DNA of 64,000 bases from the NCBI GenBank assembly GCA_014529385.2, contig CM043952.1, positions 151,061,057 through 151,125,056 of the forward strand. The letters run 5' to 3'. The position numbers were made by a program, and so were the translations under genes. The notes under the pieces were generated by a model. The model ran no database searches and was not told the DNA's origin. It saw nothing but the letters and a program-made list of their open reading frames with translations. Positions 36,701 through 46,342 of the stretch are shown piece by piece (the stretch's first letter is position 1; each line of letters begins with the position of its first letter). Source of the stretch: Adiantum capillus-veneris (Eukaryota > Streptophyta > Polypodiopsida > Polypodiales > Pteridaceae).

Positions 36701-37552
36701 CTTGGTATGAAGATATCAAGGGACAGGATGAAGAAGACAATAAAGCTATCTCAGGAGGATTACATCAAGAAGGTACTAGTAAGGTTTGCGATGCAAAATG
36801 CAAAAATGGTTTCTACACCTTTGGCTGGTCAATTTCAACTAACCAAGGATATGTGTCCAAAGAGACAAGAGGAGATAGCCTATATGTCTAAAGTTCCCTA
36901 TGCTACAGTGATAGGTTCTCTTATGTATGCTATGGTATCGACAAGGCCAAACATTGCACATGTAGTGGGAGTTGTAAGTAGGTTCATGCACAACCTAGGT
37001 AAAGAGCATTGGCAAGCTATGAAGTGGATACTTAGGTATCTCAAAGGGACAATAACAAATGCTTTGTATTTTGGAGGAACTAATATTTTTTTGCAAGGGT
37101 ATGCTGATGCAGATATGGCAGGTGACAAAGATACTCAAAGGAGCACTACTGACTATGTCTTCACAGTTGGAGGCACAACAAGAAGCTGGGCTTCAAAGCT
37201 GCAAAAGTGGTTTTGCTTTCTACCACGAAAGCAGAGTATGTAGCAATGATAGAGGCAAGCAAAGAAATTATGTGGCTTCAAATATTCTTAGAAGAGCTTG
37301 GATTCAAAATAAGACAATTGTGTCTTGTACAGTGATAGCCAAATCACTATCCATCTTACAAAGAACTCATCCTTTCACTCAAGGAAAAAGCACATTGAGG
37401 TGAGATATCACTCCATACACACTCTTTTGGAAGAGGGACAACTAAATCTAGGAAAGGTGCATACAAGTGAAAGTCCTGTAGGTATGTTTACAAAAGTAGT
37501 CAACAAGGAGAAGTTGAGATGTTGCTCATCTTCAATCGACATTGAAGGATAA
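33706..37552 (+). pseudogene. Copia gag-pol polyprotein, right copy (degenerate)
   Basis: Gag starts at 33,706 (MAEGKLKIEKF) and hits a stop at codon 19 (33,760, TAG where Trp is expected). Its CCHC knuckle CWNCGKKGHVKKGC is at 34,391-34,432. Protease region near 34,550 reads VDFGASFHATP, with Phe in place of Ser of the D-S-G core. Integrase spans about 34,920-35,700 with the HHCC finger, SDNGDEY, and PQQNGIWKR with Lys at the catalytic Glu position, as in the left copy. RT near 36,590 reads YVNDM, losing one catalytic Asp that the left copy keeps. RNase H is frameshifted near 37,208 and ends at 37,552. At least five stops or shifts make it non-coding. Confidence 0.9.
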
Positions 37553-37600
37553 GAAGCCAAGATGGAAAGCAGTCACATGTTTGGTTTCGAGATCAGTCTC

Positions 37601-37612
37601 CATGTGGGAGAT
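37601..37612 (+). promoter_or_regulatory. Polypurine tract of the right Copia
   Basis: CATGTGGGAGAT immediately before the 3' LTR, the usual TGGGAGAT form in plant Copia elements. Confidence 0.85.
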
Positions 37613-38257
37613 TGTTAAGCATGGAGCCTGATTTACCCCAGCTTATAATTTTTGGTATTAAAAACACACATTTGTAAGGCCCCTGTAATGAGGAGAAGCC
37701 ATCATGCGTGAAGACAAATTCGTCGTTGAAAACCCAAAATTTCCACGACCTCGGAATATTTATTTTCATCGAAATATTATGGCCGAATGGCAGTCGGAAA
37801 GTGGTCAAAAAAAAGCCGGTGGGGTCGGTAGTCAATGGCCGGTGGTCGATTTCAAATCGGACTTGTCTTCTCAAGGGCGACCACACATGGACACATGGGA
37901 GAATTCAACTTGGACTTGTCTGCACAAGGGTGGCTACACATGACTGCCTCTCCTGAGAGAGGGCAACCGCATTGTGATGCATTGTGAAGTTGATCCAACA
38001 AGGTAGATGTGAGATGGTGAGAGTCAAGCATGGCAGGAGCTCCAAAAGGGTATAATCCCTTTGTAATGTACTTCTTGTTTTGAAGTACTAAAGCCATTTG
38101 AGTGTCTGCTTTCCCATGGACGTAGCCCACATTGGGTGAACCACGTATATCGTGTGTAGTCTCTCTCTACACTATAATCTCTCGTGTGTGAAAAAAAATC
38201 TCTCTCTATTAAGTAAACTATTCAAATATCTACTTAGCTACGTCACATTCCCTAACA
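37613..38257 (+). repeat. 3' LTR of the right Copia, with an internal deletion
   Basis: 645 bp against 706 bp for its partner. The missing ~60 bp covers the TATA region (partner 33,295-33,350): GGGCAACCGC is joined directly to ATTGTGATGC. Confidence 0.9.
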
Positions 38258-38436
38258 TTATGCTGATTGTCTCCTAAATTGGGGATGTATGTAGTTTGTG
38301 CTCCTGGATTGGAGTGTTGTCTTTCCTCATCAATTGTAGCCCAAAGTTCAAGGGGAGGATTCCTCTTGTATTGACATTCTTAGTGGATAAAGAATCTTCT
38401 ATCTATTCCTCCTAGTCCAAACCTCAAGGGGAGGAT

Positions 38437-38706
38437 TGTAAGGTGTGAGATTTTTCCCAGTGAAGTACGAGTCAAGGAGAGGAGAGAAGGAATTATCCCA
38501 CATGTAGTGGTGCAAGGCTATAGAGCTACTTAAATCTCATTCCATGAATGAATAAACACAAGTCTATTTTGCATTACATCTCCCTTGTTTATGGTGAGCT
38601 TGTGATGGCTTAGCAAATACTCAAGATCGTGTTTATGTGTCCAAGTTAATTGATCTTGGAACCTAATTCGCTTGAGTGATAATCTAGCCAACGCACACTC
38701 ACTTGT
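38437..38706 (+). repeat. Truncated 3' LTR of the right non-autonomous element
   Basis: First ~270 bp of the 331 bp LTR; the last ~60 bp, the terminal CA and any target duplication are missing. Unique sequence starts at about 38,707. Confidence 0.88.
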
Positions 38707-38916
38707 GGCTGCTTTTCACGCTACCAAAAAGCTAATGACCGATTAATAAATAAAAAAACGTTGCTGCATCTTTGTACGTAGACAATGTAGACTTACACAG
38801 CGTCGCAGGTTCCCAGAAGACAGAAGACAGAGACGTCGCAGGTTCCCAGAAGTTCGCAGAAGCACTTCGTACTTCTCCACAGAACCAGTTCGCAGGTTGA
38901 TGCCCAGAAGCAGCAG

Positions 38917-38919
<3 letters not shown>

Positions 38920-38982
<63 letters not shown>
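38920..38982. repeat. Compound (GT)n(GA)n microsatellite
   Basis: GT run to about 38,954 passing directly into GA. The same compound structure recurs at 40,420-40,496. Confidence 0.95.
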
Positions 38983-38985
<3 letters not shown>

Positions 38986-39027
38986 TACGTCTGCATTCAT
39001 CTGAGTTCGTTTATATTTACTTGGTGA

Positions 39028-39448
39028 GCCAAAGGCAATGAGTTTTGGTGATTCGACTCCAGATTAGGCCAACTAATCATCGATTGAAATCTGATATCTT
39101 CTGTTTCAGTAGCACATACCTCTACAATGGCTTGATCATAGGAAATATCTGATCTACCCTCCAGCTTGATGATCTGCGAAATATAACCATGGTCTACAAG
39201 GTCATATTTTGATGAGTTTGGTTATATTTTGCAAAGGCAATGAGTTTTCGTGATTCGACTCCAGATAGTTGATCATCGATTGAAATCTGATATCTTCTGT
39301 TTCACTAGCACTAGAACAGACCTCTTCCATGGCTTGATCGCATGAAATATCTGATCTTTGAGAGTGCTCATCATGTCGGGAAGCATCTTAAGTACCTTCC
39401 CGCTTGATGATCTGCGAAATATAACCAGGTTTTGCAAGGTCTCCGGAA
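39028..39448. repeat. Direct duplication of a ~190-215 bp segment
   Basis: Copies at about 39,028-39,217 and 39,234-39,448 share AAGGCAATGAGTTTT, GTGATTCGACTCCAGAT, ATCGATTGAAATCTGATATC and CTTGATGATCTGCGAAATAT. The second copy carries an extra ~35 bp (39,362-39,396) that lies in an open minus-strand frame. Confidence 0.88.
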
Positions 39449-39556
39449 CTACTTTCGATTCTGCCCGGCTTGCTTCTTCATGGGCAACAACGTAGAAAAG
39501 AATTGGTGTGAATCTTGAGAAGTTGGCATCGGGAGCTGTGTTGAGAATGTGGGTCT
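39320..39556 (-). CDS. Candidate orphan exon, unknown protein
   Basis: On the minus strand a frame of about 75 codons reads with ordinary protein composition: HILNTAPDANFSRFTPILF, then VVAHEEASRAESKVV, then FRRSSSGKVLKMLPDMMSTL. It starts after a possible acceptor (ATGAG|ACC) and runs into the duplicated block, where it stops. I do not recognise the family. Charge pattern and lack of simple repeats favour a real or recently dead exon. The first duplicate copy (39,028-39,217) lacks part of it, so it may be an exon remnant left by rearrangement. Confidence 0.3.
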
Positions 39557-40417
39557 CATGTAAACGTTAATTAGTTGTAAGCAAGGAATCATAAGAATTC
39601 TGAATGCCTAGAAAAATAAAATTGTACGCAAATAGGCAAATAGGGACAAAGTAGATGCAAATATTCACAAAGCTCTGAATCAAGGAGTTGTAAGCAAGGG
39701 CATGGGATCCAATTGTGATTTTATAAATACTTTGCACTTACCCAAACCCATTCCTTTGAAATCCTTTTCATTAAGGAATGTTAATGGTTGCTTATCTCCT
39801 AGACATTAGGGCATAAGCCCCAAACAAGAGTTTGGTCACGTTGCTAGTCCCCATGTCAGCCAGCGATTTCAAAACTCTCCCTTGAGAACTTATTCTATAT
39901 CGGCTCGAAAAAGAAAAGTAGTTTTTCGTCTTCAACTCTTAAGAGTAACAAACAAAGACAAAATCTATCACAAATTTCACCTCAAGAAAATTACTGGTGA
40001 CCTCCAAAACGTTGCCAATATTAAGTACAAGTTTGTGTTTTGAAAGCTTTTTCCTTCGCTAGTTTAGATGGAGGCGGAGATAAATAGCTCACAGAACTCC
40101 CTCAACAAATCAGGTGGCCTCTGATCTTTGCGTTATTGGCTGCAGCAACCAAAAACATGCTCTCCGCACTTCACACTGAAAAGGGTATGGTAGTAGAAAC
40201 TGTTCCGAGGGGGGGAGGGAGCACCAGCTCTGGCAACAAAGTTGATCAGTAAAGCTTAGTATGCAACTCCTAGTACGTTCGCTGTAAATATGGTGCCTTC
40301 TGCCATGGGGACACCAAACTCAAGACACCCATTATCATGGACAATTAGAAAGGAGGATACATAACGCAGGTTAGTCAACATGGAGGCAAGAAGACAAAAT
40401 TGATGACCGAAGTAGCT

Positions 40418-40499
<82 letters not shown>

Positions 40500-41207
40500 T
40501 CTAGTATTGATCAAAGGACATAGAACATAAAGTTACATCTGCTTCTCTTTAAGCTTAATCAATATCCTAAATCTTTTGTATTTGTCTTAATGTGTGTTTT
40601 GTGTATGGCAAGGAGGACATATTCACAACACTGGATGTTGTGATTGCAAGCGCGTCTCTAGTTCGAAACACTACAAGGTTCGTTATTTGCATCCAATTTC
40701 TCATGCGCATGTGTTTGCTTGGCGCAACACATAAATGCTATGGAGCAGGGCATGGCTTCCCTTTCTTATAATTTTTTGGAGAGACCATAGTGCCAACTCT
40801 CCACCATACTTTTGTATGGCACCTTTGCATGGCGTGCACTGTATATTTTGCACTTTCAATCTGTGAGGTTTCATTATAAGACGATATGTTTAACTATTCA
40901 CAATGCTTTTTTGTAGCTTAACTCAAATATTGGCCTATAGATTTCACAATCGAAAAGCACAAGTACAATATTGCAGGTCAGTAAAGCATCGCATTTCTTG
41001 TTGCAGTTCATTGATGCACTTAACTTTGTATCATCCCATGAACACAATAACACTTTTAAAATGTGCATGCTTCTCTTTAAAACCCTACTAACTCTCTTAA
41101 AAATCACCCCTATAATCTCTATTAATTGATGCCACTTAACTTTGTCTCTAACCAAATATACATAGCATTTCCTAAATGTATTACCCTCTCAAGCAGAAGT
41201 GACGACC

Positions 41208-42530
41208 ATGGAAGCTGGGGCGTTGCTGTTGCCGGGTCTGCCCAACGAGCTCGCGATGCAATGCTTGATACATGTTCCTGATGGGCTGTTGTGGGCAATG
41301 AATAGAAGCTGGAGGCGCCTCCTCCTCTCTGATGATACCTTTCGCTCCATCAGGCTCTCGCAAGGCCACTCCACCGCACTCTTCCTGGCGGTGGCTCCGA
41401 AGTACCGCCTCCCTTGCGAGGACGTACACACTGACAACCCTAGCTATCGTTGCTTTGAGATTGACGTCACCACTAATAATCAACGTAGTAATTATTGGCG
41501 CCTCATCAGCACGTTGTGTGAGCGCGAGGGGCAACAGATTTTCAAAAGCGGCCACAAATGTGTGGGGCTTGGTTCCTTGGTCCTAGTAATCGGTGGAAAA
41601 GACTTCAACACAGACCGTACTAGCTCCGCGGCCGTCCATGCCTTAGACAGGGCCACCGGACGTTGGCACAAGAGAGCTTCCATGGAAAGTCCAAGAATGT
41701 CTCGATTTGCGGCAGTGACGCACAAGCGTCGGTATGTATTCGTATTCGGCGGCTATATAGAGCATGAAGAAGGTTCTGAATACTTACAGAAAGCAGAGGT
41801 TTATGACTCTCTTCCGGACAAATGGTCGCCCATTGCTAGCATTCCAGTACCTTTGCACAATATCCATGCTTCCTTCTTAATCCAAGAAAGAATCTTCATT
41901 GAAGGGAGCGTCAAAGGAGCTTTAGGATATCATAGGGTCGTATTTTCCTATGATATTAACTTGGGCACTTGGCAAGAAGAGACTCACATTGCCAAGAAGA
42001 TTAGGGCCTTGGGATACGACTCCTCTCCAAGGCATTACTCTGTCCTGAAGCTTGCAGCAGCTTTGAATTGTAATTCAGTTACCACTGCCACATTAAGCTG
42101 CAGCCTAGTTGCAATAGTACTCGAGCCAAAGCGATGGTCACATGGCATATGCGACTTTGATTATCTTTCCCTTTACAAGCTAGAGAATGTACTGCTTGAT
42201 GAAGGGCTTCAAAGAGACAACCCATCTTCTTCTCAAGTTGCAGAATGCCAACTATCGGACAACCTGAAGAATGATACTGACGATGAGGCGGTTGGGTGGA
42301 AAATGATATTGACAGGTCCATCAAACAAATACCCTCGCACACTTTGGACTTTGGAAGAAGCAACTGCAGAAGACCCATCAGTTGATCTTGTGCTAGTGAC
42401 AACAATTTTCTCTCCTTCTAAACAAGAGAATGTGTCCATTGATGCTTATTATTTGACGCCAAAAATCCTCAATGTCATTACTTGTAACTTCGATCCTTGT
42501 TCTTCTGCTGTTGTAAGTGTAGTACTTTAA
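41208..42530 (+). CDS. F-box/kelch-repeat protein, single exon
   Basis: Likely the substrate-recognition subunit of an SCF ubiquitin ligase: the F-box binds Skp1-type adaptors and the kelch blades bind the target. The open frame extends slightly upstream, but the first ATG is 41,208 in a strong context (ACCATGG), giving 440 residues. The F-box spans about residues 9-50 (LPGLPNELAMQCL, then WRRLLLSDDTFRSI). Kelch-type blades follow: VLVIGG near residue 127 with an ATGRWHKRASM edge, and FVFGG near 178 with KAEVYDSLPDKWSPI. A third, weaker block runs to about 265. The C-terminal 170 residues are less typical. The size suits plant F-box/kelch proteins (350-450 residues). No stops or frameshifts are present, unlike all neighbouring ORFs. 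The 3' side is pressed against a truncated chromovirus LTR starting ~10 bp after the stop. Confidence 0.85.
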   Translation: MEAGALLLPGLPNELAMQCLIHVPDGLLWAMNRSWRRLLLSDDTFRSIRLSQGHSTALFLAVAPKYRLPCEDVHTDNPSYRCFEIDVTTNNQRSNYWRLISTLCEREGQQIFKSGHKCVGLGSLVLVIGGKDFNTDRTSSAAVHALDRATGRWHKRASMESPRMSRFAAVTHKRRYVFVFGGYIEHEEGSEYLQKAEVYDSLPDKWSPIASIPVPLHNIHASFLIQERIFIEGSVKGALGYHRVVFSYDINLGTWQEETHIAKKIRALGYDSSPRHYSVLKLAAALNCNSVTTATLSCSLVAIVLEPKRWSHGICDFDYLSLYKLENVLLDEGLQRDNPSSSQVAECQLSDNLKNDTDDEAVGWKMILTGPSNKYPRTLWTLEEATAEDPSVDLVLVTTIFSPSKQENVSIDAYYLTPKILNVITCNFDPCSSAVVSVVL

Positions 42531-42540
42531 TGGTACTGCT

Positions 42541-43844
42541 TTGTGTTTCTTGAAACCTTGATGGTGCAATGAAGATAAAGAGCTTCATGCACCACCATTA
42601 TTCCCGTAACTTAGCTAAATGAAAACATTAACTTGTCCTGGGCCTCAGTCCCAAGACCTCAAACAACTTCAAAGGTGGAGAGAGCTAGCACGGAATGAGG
42701 ATAGGGAAGAGGAAGAAGAAATACTCTTACGGAAAAGTAGTAGTGTCCTCTCATAGAGCTTAGCATAGCATAGTACATAGTAATGGAGATGAAGAAGATG
42801 GCTAGCATAGCATTGAATCATGGCTCTTGGTTGGATTTGCATTCCATAACCAAGAGTTATTGGTGTAGGCTCTCAACTTCTCAAGCTTGGAGAAGGAGAT
42901 GGTGTTCTTGCACAACACACTATGTGAATGAGAGTGTGTGTGAGTGACTGAGAGAGGGTATATGATCAAGCACACCCACTCCTTGCTTCAGGCGACCCCC
43001 TCTTCTAGCTCTAGCTTGGAGATGATTGGAACTTCTCAAGGCTCGCAAATCACAATCTTTGTGTAAAACAAGCAACAAGGAAGCATTAGGACAAGTGTCC
43101 TCCTTACCCTTTGGGAGAGAGGACTTAAATAAAGCTTAAACAATTATTTCATTCAACTAAATTATCATTGGACCTCTCCAAAAGGCATCCAATAGGCTTT
43201 AGGCACACTATGGGGCCAACCTACCTGGGGCCTTGACATATGTCTTACTTGCCTCTTTGACCAAAGGGGTATCCCTTGGGTTAAGGAAAGATCATTCCAC
43301 CCCACCCCCTACTCTTGGGGCTCGCGCCCTCCCTTGTAAGCCTTTCTATGACTTCAAGTACCTCAAGCATATTCTTGGCCCCCAAGTACCTTAAGCATTC
43401 AAGCACCTTAATCATCAAGCATGACAAACACCTTAAGCACATTAGTCATAAAGCATGACAAGCACCTCAAGCACTCTAGTCAGCTAGCACGACAAGCAAT
43501 TCAAGCGCCTTAGTTAGCAAGCACAACAAGCACCTCAAGCTTGGGTCAGATCCCACCTCAAGCTCAGCCCTGCATGCCTAAGGTCTAAGGACTTTTAATA
43601 CACTAACCTTTAGAGGTCTTTAATGAAGCTAAACCTAAGGTCTTTCAAGCTCCATTAGATAGCATTGCTCTTTGACAGACCACATCTCTCATTTGGGGAC
43701 CCATTGAATTTGGTCCCGTGCTGAGATAGATCCATAGGCACATGTCTATAACTTAACTCTTGTTCCCTTTTATTCTTCCACATTAAATGATCAATTTATT
43801 ATGAGAAAATCATTTGGGTTAGTTAGATATTAGATATTATGAAA
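42541..43844 (-). repeat. Truncated chromovirus 3' LTR
   Basis: Aligns with 46,610-47,965 and 53,755-55,072. It includes the AAGCACCTCAAGCAC minisatellite (43,370-43,550) and ends with TATTATGAAA, where the family has TTTTATGACA. Confidence 0.85.
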
Positions 43845-44179
43845 TTATCTCTCTCTTGAAAGCATAGTCGTGCTCGACTATGAGGTAGAGGAGATAAAGC
43901 CTTAGTCATTAGTTTGTGTTTCTTAGTGGGTAGAGGATCCCTTTTTACCCTACGCCATCATTCCAAGATGGATGACTAATCCATTTGGGGCTTGGGAGAC
44001 TTAGTTGCCGCAAGCATATCTACTCTTGAGTCCATTTCATTCTCCCAAAGTAGTGACAAATTCTTCTTGGTGTTTGAGAGACGTTGTCATCACAAACATG
44101 ATTCTAAGTATGCATACTACCTAAATTTGTGCACAATAAAAAGAGAACTAGTCTTATAAGACAAAAACATTGATCATTT

Positions 44180-44660
44180 GAAAGAAACATTTACATTTGC
44201 TTACTCTAGTGTAGCATCGTAAGCATTGTCTGCAAGGTTTATACTATCCTTAAGCTGTGTTCCTTGCATCCATCTAGCATCTTCAAAAGGATAATTTTAA
44301 AACTTGATAAGATACCATCGGATAATCTTACCATGTCTTAGTACCTTGTCTTCATGTTGAAGAATCGATTTGGGCTGAAGCACCTCTTCTTGATCTTTGA
44401 TCTCGGACAGGTCCTCAATGATTGGTTCCGGTGGTGGCTCTCCTCTGTAAGGCTTAAGTAGGCTCACATGGAAAGCATTTTGAATGAGCCAATGGTTGGA
44501 AAACTTGAGTTGATAGGCCATCTCATTGATTGGTTTTAGAATTGGATGAGGGTTGATCTTCTTCTGTAATATAAGTCTTTAGTAGATCAAGAATCAAAAG
44601 GTTAGCTAACTCAATTTGGCCATCCATTTGTGGGTGATAGGCCAAAGACAAATTCAACCT
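44180..44660 (-). pseudogene. Integrase C-terminus and chromodomain remnant
   Basis: Minus-strand reading contains HPQMDGQIELANL (integrase third catalytic region, Glu kept), then a ~400 bp deletion to INEMAYQLKFSNHW, LLKPYRGEPP and a chromodomain with HEDKVLRHGKIIRWYLIKF. A single stop then precedes NYPFEDARWMQG. Chromodomains target integration to particular chromatin in this clade. It is dead as a gene. Confidence 0.82.
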
Positions 44661-44664
44661 TGTA

Positions 44665-44825
44665 TTGCAAGTTCACTAGAGTGTTCTTCAATGACATTAT
44701 CATCTAGGAAGCTACATGAGATACAAACCTTTATTAGTATGTGTGCATACTATAGACGCTTCATAGCTAAATTCTCCCAAGTAGCAGGACCACTACATGA
44801 TTTGACCAAGAAAACTGTTAAGTAA
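44665..44825 (+). pseudogene. RT fragment in inverted orientation
   Basis: The plus strand reads FTRVFFNDIII (the YxDD-type box with Asp to Asn), a stop, then SMCAYYRRFIAKFSQVAGPL, matching the RT/RNase H connection of the full copy (50,573-50,270). Its orientation is opposite to the integrase remnant beside it, so an inversion break lies near 44,660. Confidence 0.8.
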
Positions 44826-44830
44826 AAATG

Positions 44831-46337
44831 GATTGCTTAGCGGGTGATAGGTTGAACTTTGGACGATTTCCCTAAAGGGAAAAATGATGGCTTTCCCACC
44901 ATATTGCCCACAAACGATCTCTGAAAAATTATGGGAAAAGAGGTGAAACTACATACATAAAGTGGGAATTAAAAACACTCCCGGGAAACTTTCCCTTTCC
45001 TTTGAGATAAAAACCCATTATTTTTCCCACAAGGGAGAATTTCCTCACACGGAAAAGTGTATGAGGGTACATTCCCATAAAGGGAACTTCTAAATTCCTA
45101 GCTTTAAAAGGTGGGAATGACAAGTCCCTCTTGGGAATATCCGCATATATATAATATATGTTGCAAAATAAAAACAGACTTTCAAATATTTTAACAATAA
45201 AACTCACTTGGCACACAAGAGAAGCTTGCCTTACCAGAAAAGTGGTGCCATAATATCTATTTAAAAAAGAATTTTATAAAAAATTTTACTTTGACGTGAG
45301 TTGTTTACTCGAAAATTTTAAAGATTGTCTAAAGCCAATGTCGCACATGGCTAGCGACCATATGTGTATGGCACGCTTTGGGCACTTTTCATGGTAAACA
45401 ACATTGTCCATGCAAGTTGGTAGCACTACAAGGACACCAACCAACCTCTTTGAACCAGAAAGCACATGACTACAAGCTTGCAGCCACTCAACATGTCGAT
45501 GGGTAGGGGTTGGCCGGCCTAGGAGGAATGCCCACATATATATCAGTTTATCATAGTCATGACTTGGAAACAAGCTCATCACCACGAGACTTTCTTCAAG
45601 CGTTTCGCATGACTTTCAACCATATGGACACCAACAAGCCTCTTTGAAGCAAAAAAACACACAACTACAAGCTTGCAGCCGATCAACGTAAAATGTGCTT
45701 CAACGTCTGGGGGTTACCCAAACAAAAAAGGGGGGTTTGGGGAAGGGAAGGGGAAAGGGGAGGGGAGGAGAATCGGTTTCACCCAGATAAGATGATCATC
45801 ACCATAACTTGGCAACCGGATCGAGTCGCAAGGTTTTGTTTGGGCGCATCATGTGATAGAATCAGATCAATGTCTCGTCCTACAAGCCACTTGTGAGCCG
45901 ATTGTTATGTGCCATCTGATGTAAGTGTGAGAGGCACATAAGTGGTCATAACAGATTATCGATACTAAAGTAATTGCCAAGGTGTGATATATTAACTCGA
46001 AATAATACTAGGTGAATTACAAATTATACCACACTTTTTGTAGCTCGGCAACACTTATCTACTATGCTTAGCCAACCATTTCAGCACACCTTCAATTGAG
46101 ACTTGATCCGGGAAAACAAATTCATATCAAACTGTAGAAAATAACTCAATCCCCACACTTGAACACAGTTTAGAAGTATGACTCTATATGTAGTAACAAT
46201 CCAAGTGCAATCTTCTTCCAACCACAGAACTTGCACCAAACAAGTACCATTCCCCTTAAAAGAAAGTATTTGCATTGCAAACAAGAACAAATGCGGGCAT
46301 AGTTCTTCAACATCAAAATCACAATAATCATCCCAAG
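44831..46337. other. Intergenic DNA with a ~70 bp direct repeat
   Basis: Blocks at about 45,430-45,498 and 45,617-45,685 share GGACACCAAC, CCTCTTTGAA and ACTACAAGCTTGCAGCC. The 44,870-45,130 part is rich in short GGGAA/TTCCC words. No gene or element family is recognised. Confidence 0.55.
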
Positions 46338-46342
46338 TTAGA

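Larger units (their letters stand above)
32927..38257 (+). mobile_element. Ty1/Copia retrotransposon (Tnt1/Tork type), right copy
   Basis: Counterpart of 9,584-14,940. 5' LTR 32,927-33,632, primer site 33,635-33,646, gag-pol pseudogene 33,706-37,552, polypurine tract 37,601-37,612, 3' LTR 37,613-38,257. Flanks are TTATA (32,922-32,926) and TTATG (38,258-38,262). The left copy has the same target site unmutated, showing a single ancestral insertion. Confidence 0.93.
27092..38706 (-). repeat. Right arm of the giant interrupted inverted repeat
   Basis: Reverse-complement partner of 9,124-24,548. It starts at about 27,092 (GAGCTTAACCACATTAGTC) and ends at about 38,706 inside the 3' LTR of the non-autonomous element, after CACACTCACTTGTG. 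Beyond that no similarity to the left flank is visible. The arm lacks the 2.8 kb and ~970 bp segments of the left arm. Confidence 0.92.
29819..38706 (+). mobile_element. Non-autonomous LTR retrotransposon (LARD-like), right copy, split by a nested Copia
   Basis: 5' LTR at 29,819-30,147, primer site TGGTATCAGAGC at 30,150-30,161, internal DNA to 32,921, then the nested Copia, then internal DNA to 38,436 and a 3' LTR cut off at 38,706. Purine tracts AAGGGGAGGAT occur near 32,781, near 38,351 and immediately before the 3' LTR (38,426-38,436). A frame at 31,920-32,105 (MEANALNIEHWLQLWGF) is the only gag-like candidate, has no known domain, and is broken in the left copy. Confidence 0.82.
38707..41190. 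other. Unique DNA between the inverted repeat and the F-box gene
   Basis: Contains (GT)n(GA)n composites at 38,920-38,982 and 40,420-40,496, a ~190 bp direct duplication, and a candidate orphan exon. From 40,500 to 41,190 I see no gene; this is the 5' flank of the F-box/kelch gene, where no clear TATA box was fixed. Confidence 0.6.
42541..44830 (-). mobile_element. Rearranged 3' fragment of a chromovirus (Ty3/Gypsy)
   Basis: Minus-strand fragment: partial 3' LTR (42,541-43,844), purine tract, chromodomain and integrase end (about 44,200-44,660), then an abrupt change to plus-strand RT-derived sequence (44,665-44,825). It belongs to the same family as 46,343-55,072 but lacks the first ~200-270 bp of the LTR on the F-box side, plus RT, gag and the 5' LTR. 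Confidence 0.85.

Noticed and set aside
41199-41207. Upstream extension of the F-box/kelch frame
   Set aside because: The extension would begin at GTG; the first ATG in good context is 41,208.
43370-43550. AAGCACCTCAAGCAC repeats as a CRISPR array
   Set aside because: Irregular short units without conserved repeat-spacer structure, inside an LTR of a plant retrotransposon.
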